This document shows, piece after piece, positions 8,440 to 17,546 of a DNA stretch of 48,708 nucleotides. Source of the DNA: Pseudomonadota bacterium (GTDB lineage Bacteria > Pseudomonadota > Gammaproteobacteria > Xanthomonadales > Xanthomonadaceae); assembly GCA_018241125.1 (NCBI GenBank), contig JAFEEL010000005.1:1-48708 (forward strand), in the 5' to 3' direction. Made by a program: the position numbers and the translations under genes. Below the pieces are notes generated by a model. That model had not been told where the DNA came from, did no database searches, and saw only the letters and a list, made by a program, of their open reading frames with translations. Position 1 is the stretch's first letter. Every line of letters starts with the position of its first letter.

Positions 8440-10608
8440 TCAATGGCCCTTCTTGTCCTTGCCGGCAGGGTGCTGACCGGAAGAATCGGCGTTCACAGGA
8501 CCGGAGCCATCTGCGGCACCCGGCACATGATCGCCACCGCTGCCGTCGAGAATGCCCTTGACCAGACGCTGCAAGCGGTCGTCACGTTGGTCGGCTGCAT
8601 CGCGGGTCACTACGAAACGCCGGCCCTCCAGATCGTTGACTTGGCGCAAGGCATCGGCATAACGATTCACCTCCTTGCCGTCGACGAACGCCGCGGTACT
8701 GCGATAGCGGTGCACGAAGCTCACCTGCGTGCCGATCTGCGCGGTCTCCAGCGAATACGTGAATCCCGGCCCATCGATCGATTTGTGCATGGCCTGCCCT
8801 TCCCAGTGCCATCCCTTGGGCAGATCCAGTTCGATCCGGTGCTCCACCTGCACCGGATAATCGAGATCGACCGGGTACGGATTACCCAGCGCGCTGGGCA
8901 TGCGCGTGAAGTCGTCGATGCCGTCGGCGCGTGTGTCGATGCCCAGCACGCCGCCATCCAGCCGCGTCGACGGGTCGGCCAAGGTGTAGTTTTCCTCGAT
9001 CTGTACGCGATCGTGCAATGGATCGTCGCGAACTTGCAGCGGCGCGGCCACCGTGACGGACTGAAAGCGCTTGCCGTAAAAATTGCGGTACCGATCCTGC
9101 AACTTGCCCAGATCGGTGTCCGCCACGCGCCCGCGCAGCACTTCGGCGGCCGTATCATCGCCCTCGGTGACGACCTGCAAGTGCACGTTCTTGCCATCGG
9201 CCGTTGGCGTGTAGCGTTCGTCCACTTGCCATTTCGCATCTTCAGCAGGCGTGCGCACCACCGGCACCAGCGCATCGCTACCGGCAACCAGCGGCAGCGC
9301 ATAACCGAACGCGGACACCGCATGCTGGTCGAGATCGCCGCGCTGGAGTGTCCGGGTTGGATCAAGCCAGACCGTGTCCGCACCGAAGTGCGCGCGCACG
9401 ATCACATGGTCGAACGCGTCCGCCGAAGGCGGCTGGTGCAGCGCCCAATCGCCACCGCGGGTGGACACCAGCGCCGGCTCGGCATGGATACCCAGTTGCG
9501 CCAGTATCGCCACCAGTAGCCGCGCCTTGTCCTTGCAGTCGCCCTCACGCCGCCGCCAAACGTCGGCCGGCTCGGCCGGGCGGTGCGAGTTCTGGCCGAT
9601 TTCCAGGCCGAAATAGCGCACCTGGTCTTGCACCGCTTCGAGCGCTCGCACCGCACGCATGCGCGGATCTGGCAGCTTCGCCCATTGCGCGATCTGTTGT
9701 TGCAAATCGTCCGGTAACGGCCGCGGCGGCGAATACAGGCCACGCGCCCAATCGGCGATGTCCTTCCAGGAATGCCGCTGCGCGATCATCACGATCGGTG
9801 CGGGATAGAACCAGCGCGGGTAATCCCCGGCCGTGGAGATCGGCTTGAGGTCGTGTTCTTCGATGGTGATACGTTTGCCGCCCGGCAAGTCCTCGGTGCG
9901 CTCAGGGGCGATACGTGGGTCACGAACCACCGTCGTCGGCACGCCCGGATCGAGGATCACGCGATAACGTTCGTACTGCACTTGATGGCTGCCGCCGATG
10001 GTCGTTCCATCCGCAACCAGACCGGCGAGTACGGGATTGGCACCGGCGATGGAGTAGCTGACGCGCACCACATCGCCGACGCGGATGTCCTCGAACACCA
10101 ACAGGGCGGTGACCTCGCCGGTGGCCATGTCCGACTCGAACTCGCTTTCGCGGCGCGCCAGAGTGATGGTCTCGGGCTTGAGGCGATCACTCCACAGGCC
10201 ATCGCGCAACACCTGCACGCGATGGATGGTGAGTTTTTCGAAATCCGGCAAGTAGCCGATCTGGAACTTGGACGCATCGGCCACGGCTGCCGCGGTCAGC
10301 GGCTGGTAGACATAGTCGATGTAGCGGACGCGATCGCCGTGGCGACGATCGATCTGCTGATCCCACACCCAATTGCGCCACGTCTGCCCCTTGTCATCCT
10401 CGTCGCCGTGCCACTGTGTCGGCGCCGGCAGGACATCGACCCACGCCGGCGGTGGATCGACATCGAATTGGTAACCACCGTTATGGTACGTCTTGGCCAA
10501 TACCGCTCCGGTGAGCAGCAACCAACCCAAGCTGGTCAAAGCCAGACAGATTGCCAAGCGGTGCCTGACGGTGAATCTCCGGTACCAGCTGAATCGATAC
10601 ATCACCAC
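8440..10608 (-). CDS. Exported DUF3857 / transglutaminase-like protein
   Basis: 722 residues. An N-terminal hydrophobic segment (about 17-38, RLAICLALTSLGWLLLTGAVLA) is a signal peptide or anchor. The DUF3857 domain (about 60-260) precedes a transglutaminase-like domain with a complete Cys-His-Asp triad: GDCKDKARLL (Cys near 358), FDHVIVRAHF (His near 400) and WLDPT (Asp near 415). The C-terminal third is beta-rich. Proteins of this layout are common and mostly uncharacterised; the fold suggests a peptidase or amide-transfer activity in the periplasm. AGGTGGTG just before the ATG is a good ribosome binding site. It is first in an operon with the Sel1-repeat protein. Confidence 0.82.
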   Translation of the reverse strand: MVMYRFSWYRRFTVRHRLAICLALTSLGWLLLTGAVLAKTYHNGGYQFDVDPPPAWVDVLPAPTQWHGDEDDKGQTWRNWVWDQQIDRRHGDRVRYIDYVYQPLTAAAVADASKFQIGYLPDFEKLTIHRVQVLRDGLWSDRLKPETITLARRESEFESDMATGEVTALLVFEDIRVGDVVRVSYSIAGANPVLAGLVADGTTIGGSHQVQYERYRVILDPGVPTTVVRDPRIAPERTEDLPGGKRITIEEHDLKPISTAGDYPRWFYPAPIVMIAQRHSWKDIADWARGLYSPPRPLPDDLQQQIAQWAKLPDPRMRAVRALEAVQDQVRYFGLEIGQNSHRPAEPADVWRRREGDCKDKARLLVAILAQLGIHAEPALVSTRGGDWALHQPPSADAFDHVIVRAHFGADTVWLDPTRTLQRGDLDQHAVSAFGYALPLVAGSDALVPVVRTPAEDAKWQVDERYTPTADGKNVHLQVVTEGDDTAAEVLRGRVADTDLGKLQDRYRNFYGKRFQSVTVAAPLQVRDDPLHDRVQIEENYTLADPSTRLDGGVLGIDTRADGIDDFTRMPSALGNPYPVDLDYPVQVEHRIELDLPKGWHWEGQAMHKSIDGPGFTYSLETAQIGTQVSFVHRYRSTAAFVDGKEVNRYADALRQVNDLEGRRFVVTRDAADQRDDRLQRLVKGILDGSGGDHVPGAADGSGPVNADSSGQHPAGKDKKGH

Positions 10609-10779
10609 CTGCGTACCCCTTCACCTTTGTGCAAGCGGCGCACAGCTTACACAAGCCTCGCCGCCCGTGTCGGCAAACGGCCACCGCCGCGTGCGTTGCT
10701 CCGGGTTATGATTAACGTTACGCCACGGTGCGGTATGCCGCGATGCTAGGCGTCGCGTGCGCAGGGCAATCCAATCGCG

Positions 10780-13023
10780 ATGACTCCCACGCTCCAACGA
10801 ATCGATCCAGCCAACTTGCACGAGGCACGGCAAGCCATTGCGCGCAAGGATTTCCAGCGTGCCGATGCGCTGTTCGTGCAGCATCTTGCAGCCGCGCGCG
10901 ATGACGCCGATGCGCTGGCCGAGTACGCCGTGTTCTGCCTGCGCACGGGGCGCGCGAATGCCGCCGTGTACCTGCTGTCGCGGGCCGACGCGCTGCGCCC
11001 CGGCCAAGCCGGATGGTTGGCGCAACTGGGTTACGCCCTCATTGAACGCGGGGATTTCGTGCATGCACGCACGTGCCATGCCGCCGCGCTGGCGCGTTCC
11101 CCGGGGGAGGCTTCGGCCAGCTTCGGCATCGGCCTGTGCCACATGTGGGCTGCAGACTGGACAGCGGCCGCGACCGCGTTCGGCAACGCCTTGATGGCGG
11201 CGGGCAATGGCGGCGATGCCTTCCCCATCCTGCTGCGCTTGGCCGATGCCTGCCTTCGCAGCGGCGACGACACCGCCGCGGCCGCGCATTACGAAGCGGC
11301 CACGCGCTTGGCACCGAACGAACCGGCACTGGGGTTTGCGAAGGCACGTTTCCTGCTCGACACCTGTGCGCCGGCGCAAGCGATGGCGCTGATCGACGCC
11401 TGCCTGACCCACACGCCGAACGAGCCGCCGATCCTGCTGGAAAAGGCGCGTTGCCTGCGGTTGCTGGGCGATCTCCGCCAGGCCTTGCAATGGCTCGATC
11501 GCATCGAACGGATCGCGCCCGGGCACGCCGCGCCGCAGGCCGAGCGCGGGCGTTGCCTGATCGGCGCGGAACACACCGCCGCGCGCCATCGCTGCTGGCT
11601 GGCGGCGATCACGCGCTGGTTGCAAGACAAGGACTACGACGCCGCGCAGGCATTGCTCGACGAGCTGCTGCGGGAAGACCCGACCAGCGCGGCAGCGTGG
11701 AATGCACAGGGGCGACTCGAATCGGCGCGGCATCGCGACGACGCCGCGGCAACGGCGTGGCGCAAGGCCATCGCCTGCGACCGGCAACAGCTGGAAGCGC
11801 CGGCCAACCTCGCCTACGCGCTGGAGCGCAGCAATCGCCTGCCCGAGGCGCAGGCGGTCGCCGAGTCCGCCGTGACTTGCGTCGATGCACAGCAACCGCA
11901 ACTGGGCGCGGTCGAGTTGCGGTTGGTGCTGGCCAAGCTGGCACGCCGACGCGGCGATGCCGACGGCGCGCTACGCGAACTGGATCGGCTGGATGGACTT
12001 GGCCCGATCGCCGAGCAACGTCGGCACGCCGCGTACGAACGCGGCAAGCTGCTCGACGCACAGGGTAACGTTGCCGGCGCGATGGCAGCGTTCGAGTTGG
12101 GCAATCGCCTGACCCTGGAACCGTGGCGCAACCTCAACCCGGGCCGTAACCGCACGCTGGCCGGGATCGAGTTGGTGCTCGATCGCCTCAACGGCGACTG
12201 GCCACGCACGTGGCAGCCAATCATCGATCTGCCGCCGCACCGCGACGTCGCTTTCCTGCTCGGCTTCCCGCGCTCGGGCACGACCTTGCTCAATCAAGTG
12301 CTCGACAGCCATCCGCGCATCAACGCGATCGAGGAAAAGCCGATTACGCAAGCCCTGATGGATCTCATCCATGGCATGCCCGGCGGCTATCCACAGGTGC
12401 TGGCAGACATCGACGGCATCGACGTGGGCCTGCTGCGTCGCGCTTACGACGACGCCGTCGCAATCCACGGCGGGCACGGCGATTGCGCACGCTGGGTGCT
12501 CGACAAGTTTCCGATGAACTCCACCTTGGCCGGCCTGTTGCACCGGGTGTTCCCGCAGGCGCGGTTCGTGTTCGCACTGCGCCATCCCTGCGACGTGGTG
12601 TTGAGCTGCTTCATGCAGAGCTTCCAACTCAACAACACCATGGCCAACTTCTGCACGCTGCCCGACACCGTGGCGCTGTACGTGCGCACGATGGAACTGT
12701 GGCAGCGTTGGCGCGAACTGCTGCCGCTGAACGTGCACACCATCCGCTACGAGGACGTGGTGGAGAACTTCGATGCGACGGTGCGCGCGCTGTGCGCTTT
12801 CCTCGGCGTGGAATGGCAGGACGACTTGCGTGATTTTTCTGACAAGGCGTTGGCGCGCGGTCGCATCGACACGCCCAGCTACGAGCAGGTCAGTCAACCG
12901 ATCTACCGGCAGGCGCGCTATCGCTGGCTGCGCTATCGCAAATATCTCGAACCACACCTGCCGGCGTTGCAGCCGTGGATCGAGCGCTTCGGTTACGCCC
13001 ACGCAGCCGGCGGCGCGCCGTGA
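10780..13023 (+). CDS. TPR-sulfotransferase family protein, copy 1
   Basis: 747 residues. Residues 1 to about 450 are tetratricopeptide repeats; from about 490 comes a sulfotransferase domain. The 5'-phosphosulfate loop is FLLGFPRSGTTLLNQVLDSH (from about 493) and the 3'-phosphate motif is FALRHPCDVVLSCFMQ (Arg near 601), both needed to bind PAPS. A tyrosylprotein-sulfotransferase-like end (IRYEDVVENF, then TPSYEQVSQPIYRQA) follows. Enzymes of this type sulfate proteins or glycans; the acceptor is unknown. No signal peptide is evident. It is the first of three tandem paralogues and overlaps the second by 4 bp. Confidence 0.88.
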   Translation: MTPTLQRIDPANLHEARQAIARKDFQRADALFVQHLAAARDDADALAEYAVFCLRTGRANAAVYLLSRADALRPGQAGWLAQLGYALIERGDFVHARTCHAAALARSPGEASASFGIGLCHMWAADWTAAATAFGNALMAAGNGGDAFPILLRLADACLRSGDDTAAAAHYEAATRLAPNEPALGFAKARFLLDTCAPAQAMALIDACLTHTPNEPPILLEKARCLRLLGDLRQALQWLDRIERIAPGHAAPQAERGRCLIGAEHTAARHRCWLAAITRWLQDKDYDAAQALLDELLREDPTSAAAWNAQGRLESARHRDDAAATAWRKAIACDRQQLEAPANLAYALERSNRLPEAQAVAESAVTCVDAQQPQLGAVELRLVLAKLARRRGDADGALRELDRLDGLGPIAEQRRHAAYERGKLLDAQGNVAGAMAAFELGNRLTLEPWRNLNPGRNRTLAGIELVLDRLNGDWPRTWQPIIDLPPHRDVAFLLGFPRSGTTLLNQVLDSHPRINAIEEKPITQALMDLIHGMPGGYPQVLADIDGIDVGLLRRAYDDAVAIHGGHGDCARWVLDKFPMNSTLAGLLHRVFPQARFVFALRHPCDVVLSCFMQSFQLNNTMANFCTLPDTVALYVRTMELWQRWRELLPLNVHTIRYEDVVENFDATVRALCAFLGVEWQDDLRDFSDKALARGRIDTPSYEQVSQPIYRQARYRWLRYRKYLEPHLPALQPWIERFGYAHAAGGAP

Positions 13024-15263
13024 GCAATGCGGCGGCCATGAAGCACAACGATTCCTTGCTGCTTCAGGCGCGCGATGCGTCCGACCTCGGCGATCCGTAC
13101 CGGGCCGATCAACTCTACTTGCAGCATTTCCGACAAGCGCGCACCGACGTGCCGGCGCTGACGGAGTACGCCGATTTTTGCCTGCAAACCCAGCGCCCGC
13201 GCGGTGCGTGTTACCTGCTGCAACGGGCCTGCCAGCTCGCCCCGGCGGACGCCGATTTGCGCATCCAGTTGGGCTACGCGCATCTGGCACTGCACAAGTT
13301 CGACTTGGCGCAATCGCAGTTCGCCACCGCCATCGCGATCGCACCGAACGACGCGCAGGCCCACCACGGCCTCGGTGTGAGCCTGCTGGCGCTGAAGGAT
13401 TTCGCTGCCGCATCGGCCGCACTGCAAATCGCGCTGGCAGGCACCGATGACGATGAAGCCCTGCCGGTGCTGGCGCCGTTGGCCGAGGCCTGCCACCGCG
13501 CCGGCGATCATGCACGGGCACGCGCGCTGTTCGCACGCGCGCAGGCGCTGGCCCCGGAACACCCGGACTTGTTGCTCGGTCACGCAAGGTTCTTGTGCGA
13601 TGTCGACGAGCCGGCGCACGCCGAGACATTGGTCGATCGACGCTTGCGCCAGGATGCGGACGACCCGAGGGCATGGATCGCAAAGGCGCGCTGCGTGCGC
13701 TTGCAAGGTGCTTTGGCGCGGGCGCAACCGTGGCTGGATCGGCTCACGCAACTGGCGTCGTTGCCGCCGGAAGCTGCCGAGGAAGTCGGCCGTTGCCGCA
13801 TCGCACTCGGCGATGTCGCCGCCGGTCACGCGCTATGGATTCGCGCCATCGAGGCGTGGCTGCAGGCCGCCGAGCACGACGCCGCGCAGGCGCTGATCGA
13901 CGAGCTGCTGGCCGCCGACCCGCGCAGTGCTGCCGGTTGGAATGCGCGCGCACGGCAGGCTTCGGCGCGGCAGCGTTTCGACGAAGCACAAAGCGCGTGG
14001 CGGCAAGCCATCGCCTGCGATCATGCGCTGCTGGCACCATCGGCCAATCTGTCGCTGCATCTGGAGAACGCCAATCGCCTCGACGAAGCCCGCCGCGTCG
14101 CCGAGACGGCGCTGCCGCACATCGGCGCCGGCCAGCCATCCGACAGCGCCGCCGGCGTGGTGCTTGCATTGGCCCGCGTCGAACGCCGCGACGGCGCACC
14201 GGAGCGCGGCCTCGTGCTGCTCGACGGCGAACACGCCAACGGATCGACCGACGCACAACGCGCGCTGGCCGACATCGAGCGCGGCAAGCTGCTCGATGCA
14301 CTCGACCGTCCGGCCGAGGCGATGGCCGCGTTCGTGGAAGGCAATGCCGCTGCCGCGCGCGACTGGCGTTCGGCCCATCCCGAGGACAACCAGATCATTG
14401 CCGGCCTCGACCGCGCGATCGCGTTGTTTCACGACGGCTGGCCGCGCCGATTGCCGTCGATCCCGGCGCTGCCGGCGCACCCGCCGCTGGCGTTCCTGAT
14501 CGGTTTCCCGCGCTCGGGCACGACCTTGCTCAACCAAGTGCTCGACGGCCATCAAGATATCGTCGGCATGGACGAGCTGCCGGCGATCCCGGCGCTGGTC
14601 GAAGCGATGCGCGACATCCCCAGCGGCTATCCGCACGGGCTGGCTGACTTGGACGCGACCGACATCGGCTGGCTGCGCGAGGTCTATTTCGACGAGGTGC
14701 GCCAGCACGTCGATGTCCGACCCGGGCAATTGCTGCTCGACAAGTTCCCCACCGGCACCGCGCTGGCGCCGTTGCTGCACCGGGTATTTCCGCAGGCGCG
14801 CTTCGTGTTCGCGCTGCGCCATCCCTGCGACGTGGTGCTGAGCTGCTTCATGCAGTCCTTCCAGATGAGCCAGACGATGCTCAACTTCTGCACGCTCGCC
14901 GACACGGTCGCGCTGTACGCGCGCACGATGGAGGTCTGGCAAATGATCTGCGCGCAGTTGCCCCTGTCGGTGCATACGCTGCGCTACGAAACGCTGGTGG
15001 ACAATTTCGACGCGCAGGTGCAGGGCTTGTGCGGTTTCCTCGGCGTGCCGTGGATGCAAGAACTTCGCCAGTACGCCGCCAAGGCGCGCGAACGCACGAA
15101 GATCCGCACGCCCAGCTACGCGCAAATCGTGCGCCCGATCTACGGCGACGCCCGCGGTCGCTGGCACCGATATCGCGAATTCCTCGAACCACACTTGCCG
15201 GCGTTACAGCCGTATATCGACCATTTCGGTTATTCAACGACCGTGAGCGCCGCTTCCGCATGA
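13020..15263 (+). CDS. TPR-sulfotransferase family protein, copy 2
   Basis: 747 residues if translated from GTG 13020, which overlaps the previous stop as GTGA; ATG 13038 is the alternative and would remove six residues. GTG was chosen because the third gene has the same 4-bp overlap and the lengths then match. Layout is as in copy 1: TPRs to about 450, then FLIGFPRSGTTLLNQVLDGH and FALRHPCDVVLSCFMQ for PAPS binding. The acceptor region (GMDELPAIPALVEAM) differs from copy 1 (AIEEKPITQALMDLI), so the acceptors may differ. Confidence 0.87.
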   Translation: MSNAAAMKHNDSLLLQARDASDLGDPYRADQLYLQHFRQARTDVPALTEYADFCLQTQRPRGACYLLQRACQLAPADADLRIQLGYAHLALHKFDLAQSQFATAIAIAPNDAQAHHGLGVSLLALKDFAAASAALQIALAGTDDDEALPVLAPLAEACHRAGDHARARALFARAQALAPEHPDLLLGHARFLCDVDEPAHAETLVDRRLRQDADDPRAWIAKARCVRLQGALARAQPWLDRLTQLASLPPEAAEEVGRCRIALGDVAAGHALWIRAIEAWLQAAEHDAAQALIDELLAADPRSAAGWNARARQASARQRFDEAQSAWRQAIACDHALLAPSANLSLHLENANRLDEARRVAETALPHIGAGQPSDSAAGVVLALARVERRDGAPERGLVLLDGEHANGSTDAQRALADIERGKLLDALDRPAEAMAAFVEGNAAAARDWRSAHPEDNQIIAGLDRAIALFHDGWPRRLPSIPALPAHPPLAFLIGFPRSGTTLLNQVLDGHQDIVGMDELPAIPALVEAMRDIPSGYPHGLADLDATDIGWLREVYFDEVRQHVDVRPGQLLLDKFPTGTALAPLLHRVFPQARFVFALRHPCDVVLSCFMQSFQMSQTMLNFCTLADTVALYARTMEVWQMICAQLPLSVHTLRYETLVDNFDAQVQGLCGFLGVPWMQELRQYAAKARERTKIRTPSYAQIVRPIYGDARGRWHRYREFLEPHLPALQPYIDHFGYSTTVSAASA

Positions 15264-17488
15264 ACCACGCCATGCCCCCTACACCCGCCCGTGACGATCA
15301 CCTGCTGCGACAGGCGCGCGACGCCCTGGCGAAGCGCGATCTGCAGCGGGCCGATTTGCTGTACGTCCAATATCTGGACGGCGCGCGCGACGATGCCGTG
15401 GCACTGGCCGAATACGGCGATTTCTGCCTGCGCACCGAACGCAATGAGCAAGCCACGTACTTGCTGTGGAAGGCCACCCGCCTTGGCCTCCAAAGCGCCG
15501 ATGTATGGGCCGGGCTGGGCCATGCGCGACTGGAGACCAGCGACGTCCGTGGTGCGCGCGAGGCCTTCGCCAAGGCGCTGGCACTGGCGCCACGCCACGC
15601 CATCGCCGCGTATGGTTTTGCGCAGTGCCTGCAAGCCGAAGGCGACTGGAATGGAGCCGTCGCGGCATTCGAACGCGTGCTCTCCACGCAACCGGGGAAC
15701 CTCGCGGTACTGGCCAACTTTGCAAACGCCTGCGCAAAGGCTGGAGATGAGAATCGCGCCGTTGCCGCATTCGATCAAGTGGAAAGGATGGCGCCTAGAG
15801 ATCCTGACATGCTGCTGGAAGTCGGAAAATTCCACCGGCAGCGTGGTGCATATCAACTGGCGTTGGCGCGACTTGAACAGTGTGCACGTATACGACCACG
15901 TGAGGCTGCGGCGTGGATTGAGATGGCGCGTTGCAAAAGATCGATGGGTGCAATCGACAGCGCTCTCACTGCCCTTGATGAAGCAGATCGACTGCAGCGA
16001 GGCATGCCTGCTTTCCACGAAGAGGTCGCGCGTTGCCTTTTCCGTCGCGGGGATGTCAAAGGATTCATCAATCATCTCGACTTCGCCAGAAGCCTGTGGT
16101 TGAACGCGGGCCGCATCGACAGGGCTACGAGCCTGGTCGAAGAATTGATTTTGGCCGTACCCGCCAGCGCCGTCGCGTGGAACATCAAGGGCATCCTGCA
16201 CGAGATCAAGCACGAAACCGACCTGGCCGAAGCGGCCTATCGCCATGCGATTAGCCTCAACCCGGATCTGCTGCCGCCTCATACCAACTTGGCCAACATC
16301 TGTGAAGCCAGCAATCGCGTGAGCGAAGCAAAAAAAGAAGCCAATACCGCGTTACGTTTGGCACCTGCGGATGACGGCAGCAACCATTCGGCAATCGCCG
16401 GCGCGCACCTGTTGGCGGCAAGGCTTGCGCGACGAGAGGCGGACTACCCGCTTGCACTCAAACATGTCGCCGCTGTCGAAGCCTCTCCCAGCACTGCTCA
16501 ATTGGCAATGATGGCGTTGTTCGAACGCGCCAAGGTACTGGATCTGCTAGGCGACACGGATCGAGCAATCGACTGTTTTGCGCGCGCCAACGCATCTGCT
16601 CAGGCCGATCCCGGCGTCGACGATCCGCTCGGCAACAAGTTTTCACGGGGGGTTGACTACCTGCTGGAACTCGTAGACCGCGGCTGGTTGGGCTCGTGGC
16701 GTCTGCCACCGCATGAAATGGAATCAGATGAATCTTCGCCCGTATTCCTGCTCGGGTTTCCACGCTCTGGCACAACACTGCTCAACACCATCTTGTACAG
16801 CCACAGTGCCGTCCAAGTGCTTGAGGAGGAGCAAACGTTTGCCGAAGCCTTGGTAATGGCACGTCAGATGCCTGGTGGCTATCCGCATTCGATCTCGCGG
16901 TGTGATGGGCTGGATGCGCAAATGTTGCGTGAAAAATACTGGCGTGCCGTCAGCCGCCGAGGCACACGACGCGCCGACACGCTATTGGTAGACAAGTTTC
17001 CGTTTTATCTCACTCTGGCTGGAGCGATCCACGTCGTCTTCCCCCACGCAAAGTTTCTGTTCGCCTTGCGCCATCCCTGCGACGCCGTACTGAGCTGTTT
17101 CATGCAGGACTTCCGCGTCAATGATGCGATGGCCAACTTTCGCACGCTCGCCGACACCGCATCGCTCTACAACCGCACGATGCGCCTTTGGCAGGCGTTC
17201 CGCGACCAGTTGCCGCTGGATGTGCATACCATCCGCTACGAGGCTCTGGTGGAGGATTTCGACGGCCAAGTGCAGGGGTTGTGCGACTTCCTCGGCCTGC
17301 CGTTCGAAACACAACTGCGGCAGTTCTCGACGAAGGCTCTGGATCGCGGCAAGATCAACACGCCCAGCTACGAGCAGGTCAGCCAGCCGATCTACCGGCA
17401 AGCCCGCGGCCGCTGGGAGCGTTACCGCAAACACCTCGAGCCGCACCTGCCGCTGCTGCAGCCGTGGATCGAGCGCTTCGGGTATTGA
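15260..17488 (+). CDS. TPR-sulfotransferase family protein, copy 3
   Basis: 742 residues from ATG 15260, overlapping the stop of copy 2 as ATGA. TPRs fill the first 450 residues; FLLGFPRSGTTLLNTILYSH and FALRHPCDAVLSCFMQ are the PAPS-binding motifs. The segment from about 15,740 to 17,000 has less GC-rich third positions than copies 1 and 2, while the 3' end (TPSYEQVSQPIYRQA...PWIERFGY) is nearly the same as copy 1. This suggests separate histories for different parts of the gene, with sequence exchange at the 3' end. The acceptor loop (VLEEEQTFAEALVMA) again differs. Confidence 0.87.
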   Translation: MNHAMPPTPARDDHLLRQARDALAKRDLQRADLLYVQYLDGARDDAVALAEYGDFCLRTERNEQATYLLWKATRLGLQSADVWAGLGHARLETSDVRGAREAFAKALALAPRHAIAAYGFAQCLQAEGDWNGAVAAFERVLSTQPGNLAVLANFANACAKAGDENRAVAAFDQVERMAPRDPDMLLEVGKFHRQRGAYQLALARLEQCARIRPREAAAWIEMARCKRSMGAIDSALTALDEADRLQRGMPAFHEEVARCLFRRGDVKGFINHLDFARSLWLNAGRIDRATSLVEELILAVPASAVAWNIKGILHEIKHETDLAEAAYRHAISLNPDLLPPHTNLANICEASNRVSEAKKEANTALRLAPADDGSNHSAIAGAHLLAARLARREADYPLALKHVAAVEASPSTAQLAMMALFERAKVLDLLGDTDRAIDCFARANASAQADPGVDDPLGNKFSRGVDYLLELVDRGWLGSWRLPPHEMESDESSPVFLLGFPRSGTTLLNTILYSHSAVQVLEEEQTFAEALVMARQMPGGYPHSISRCDGLDAQMLREKYWRAVSRRGTRRADTLLVDKFPFYLTLAGAIHVVFPHAKFLFALRHPCDAVLSCFMQDFRVNDAMANFRTLADTASLYNRTMRLWQAFRDQLPLDVHTIRYEALVEDFDGQVQGLCDFLGLPFETQLRQFSTKALDRGKINTPSYEQVSQPIYRQARGRWERYRKHLEPHLPLLQPWIERFGY

Positions 17489-17513
17489 CGTGCAGCGATG
17501 ATGGGTCGGTACT

Positions 17514-17541
17514 GGAGCGGGAAGGATCTGCCCCCCGCTCC
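17514..17541. terminator. Hairpin between convergent genes
   Basis: GGAGCGGG and CCCGCTCC form a perfect 8-bp stem around a 12-base loop between the stop of the third sulfotransferase gene and the stop of the M13 peptidase gene. No U-tract is present; a bidirectional terminator is inferred from position. Confidence 0.4.
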
Positions 17542-17546
17542 CTGCG

